Of a DNA stretch of 64,000 bases, positions 63,165 through 64,000 are shown piece by piece. A program made the position numbers and the translations under genes. The stretch comes from Fabrea salina. Lineage: Eukaryota > Ciliophora > Heterotrichea > Heterotrichida > Fabreidae. Position 1 is the first letter of the stretch. Each line of letters begins with the position of its first letter. Where the stretch lies: positions 248,001 to 312,000 of the forward strand of contig JALIHJ010000013.1 in NCBI GenBank assembly GCA_022984795.1, in the 5' to 3' direction. Below the pieces are notes generated by a model. It did no database searches and was not told the origin of the DNA. It saw only the letters and a program-made list of their open reading frames with translations.

Positions 63165-63423
63165 ATGGACCCTAACCTGGTAGTTTCTGCAAGTGAAAAC
63201 CAAACATTCGAGTTTGAGAACTCTATACACCTTCCAACAAACATCAGGCCTTAGTTAGAAATTCCCAAAAGAAATCATTGGAGTTGCAAGAGTCAACACC
63301 CAGTTTTATCAAGCTTCTTTGAGTCAAGGAGTGCCTTTACTTAAACAAACTTTGAGAGGTCACACTGAGTCTGTTGCGTCAGTAGCTGTATCAAAGGACA
63401 AGATCTTAATCAACTTGCTGTAG
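63165..63423 (+). pseudogene. WD40-gene remnant
   Basis: An ATG at 63165 opens MDPNLVVSASENQTFEF for 29 codons and stops at TAG. In another frame, from about 63260, a stretch reads LLKQTLRGHTESVASVAVS, the L-x-GHxxxVxxVxxS start of a WD40 repeat, and then stops at TAG (63421-63423). No 15-16 nt GT..AG intron joins the two frames, so I read it as a decayed host WD-repeat gene, or the 5' stump of one. A sequencing error is the main alternative. Confidence 0.5.
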
Positions 63424-64000
63424 AGTGCTATGAGTTCCTTGCTAAGATTCTTTCATGTTATATTGAGTGTATTTATGTCTTTGAAGTTTCGTCGTAGCTT
63501 CCTCTTGTCTGAGTTCATATACTTAAATAGTTCTTATTCACGTTTGCATGTACTTAGTGCTTGTTGGTTAGTTTTCAAAAGTTCATCTTTTTTTCCTAAG
63601 TAGACTTAAGGTATGTTTTTGTGCTCACCAGTTTTGTTTGCTTACTTCAAATGTTCACTAAGTCACTAGAAACTCAACTTGTTTGAATGCTTAACAAACT
63701 TTATGTCTGCCTTACTCTGAATTAAATATTAACTAAGCCAAGTTACTCGCCTACTTTAATGACAATAAATGCTAGTTGGATTGGACTACTTTTCTAAATT
63801 CAATGCTTCAAAGAGCTACTGAAGACTTTAAGCCCTACAAGACTCTACTATTGGCATCTGTAGAGTTCTTAACTTATTGCTGATACCGATTCTTAGAGAA
63901 GTCTGTTCAAGTTTGGAAGTTGAGTTGGTGTGGAGTCATTCCTTAGTTAGGGTGTTCTTGAACCCTGCTAGTATGCTCAGTATTCTGTAAGACTTGGCAG
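63424..64000. other. Gene-poor AT-rich stretch at window end
   Basis: Over the last 577 bp I find no open frame above about 45 codons with gene-like features, and no tRNA or known RNA motif. A weak 42-codon frame begins near 63475. A possible 14-nt GTAAG...CAG string ends at the window edge but has no reading frame around it. It is the longest stretch without a gene in this window; it could be decayed coding DNA continuous with the WD40 remnant, or lie near a chromosome end. Confidence 0.5.

Noticed and set aside
63987-64000. GTAAGACTTGGCAG at the window end as an intron
   Set aside because: It is 14 nt, lacks A at position 10 and no coding frame flanks it.
1-64000. Transposons, retroelements or viral genes
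   Set aside because: No reverse transcriptase, integrase, transposase, capsid or terminal-repeat signal was seen on either strand.

Overview
The window looks like somatic (macronuclear) DNA of a heterotrich ciliate, most likely Stentor coeruleus or a close relative. Three things support this. Seven spliceosomal introns can be read directly; six are 15 nt and one is 16 nt, all GT..AG with an A at position 10, which is the known Stentor intron signature. All genes read in the standard genetic code, unlike most ciliates. Gene density is extreme: 51 gene models plus one gene remnant, with spacers commonly 3-60 bp. The first gene encodes a giant Trp-motif repeat protein of the Sfi1/spasmin-binding kind, which fits a contractile heterotrich.

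Layout. 1-6.9 kb: 3' part of the giant repeat protein (32 Trp repeats, 69-residue / 207-nt unit). 7-12.8 kb: small proteins, a pair of in-frame ORFs separated only by one TAG, and a LamG/Cys-rich membrane protein with an intron. 12.8-18.1 kb: a minus-strand array (cNMP-binding protein, DHHC palmitoyltransferase, XPF-like nuclease, two small ORFs). 18.1-24.8 kb: Ras-like GTPase, PB1-like protein, importin-9-like karyopherin, a hidden 66-residue spliced gene, and poly(A)-binding protein. 25-33.3 kb: tetraspan/coiled-coil/EF-hand protein, short BAH-PHD reader, EF-hand protein, an NlpC/P60-TTL fusion, and an ankyrin-Trf4-type nucleotidyltransferase with two introns. 33.3-44.4 kb: Pex14N-LRR protein, LRR proteins, eL31, FKPK-motif protein, chagasin-like inhibitor, NEK kinase, START protein, small lipidated/Cys-motif proteins and an H1-like protein. 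44.4-59.2 kb: TMEM8/myomaker-like protein, ADP/ATP carrier, double ePHD protein, then a nine-gene minus-strand array (SAM-cyclin Y, secreted repeat protein, CPSF30-YTH, RCC1 coiled coil, amidohydrolase-like protein, dynamitin-like protein, NOL10, coiled coil). 59.2-63.2 kb: 3-hydroxyacyl-CoA dehydrogenase, TFIIH p44, long-form tRNase Z. 63.2-64 kb: a broken WD40 remnant and DNA with no gene I can support.

The genes do not form one pathway. Themes that recur are RNA processing (PABP, CPSF30-YTH, Trf4-like, tRNase Z, NOL10), DNA repair/transcription (XPF, p44), chromatin readers, and the cytoskeleton (Sfi1-like repeats, TTL fusion, NEK, dynamitin). The most notable candidates are the NlpC/P60-TTL fusion, the Sfi1-like repeat array and its homogenised block, the CPSF30-YTH protein, the Pex14N-LRR fusion, and the intergenic architecture itself: 7-8 bp divergent spacers, overlapping convergent stops, a TAG-separated ORF pair, and no TGA stop in 51 models. 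All family calls come from reading motifs; no database search was run.
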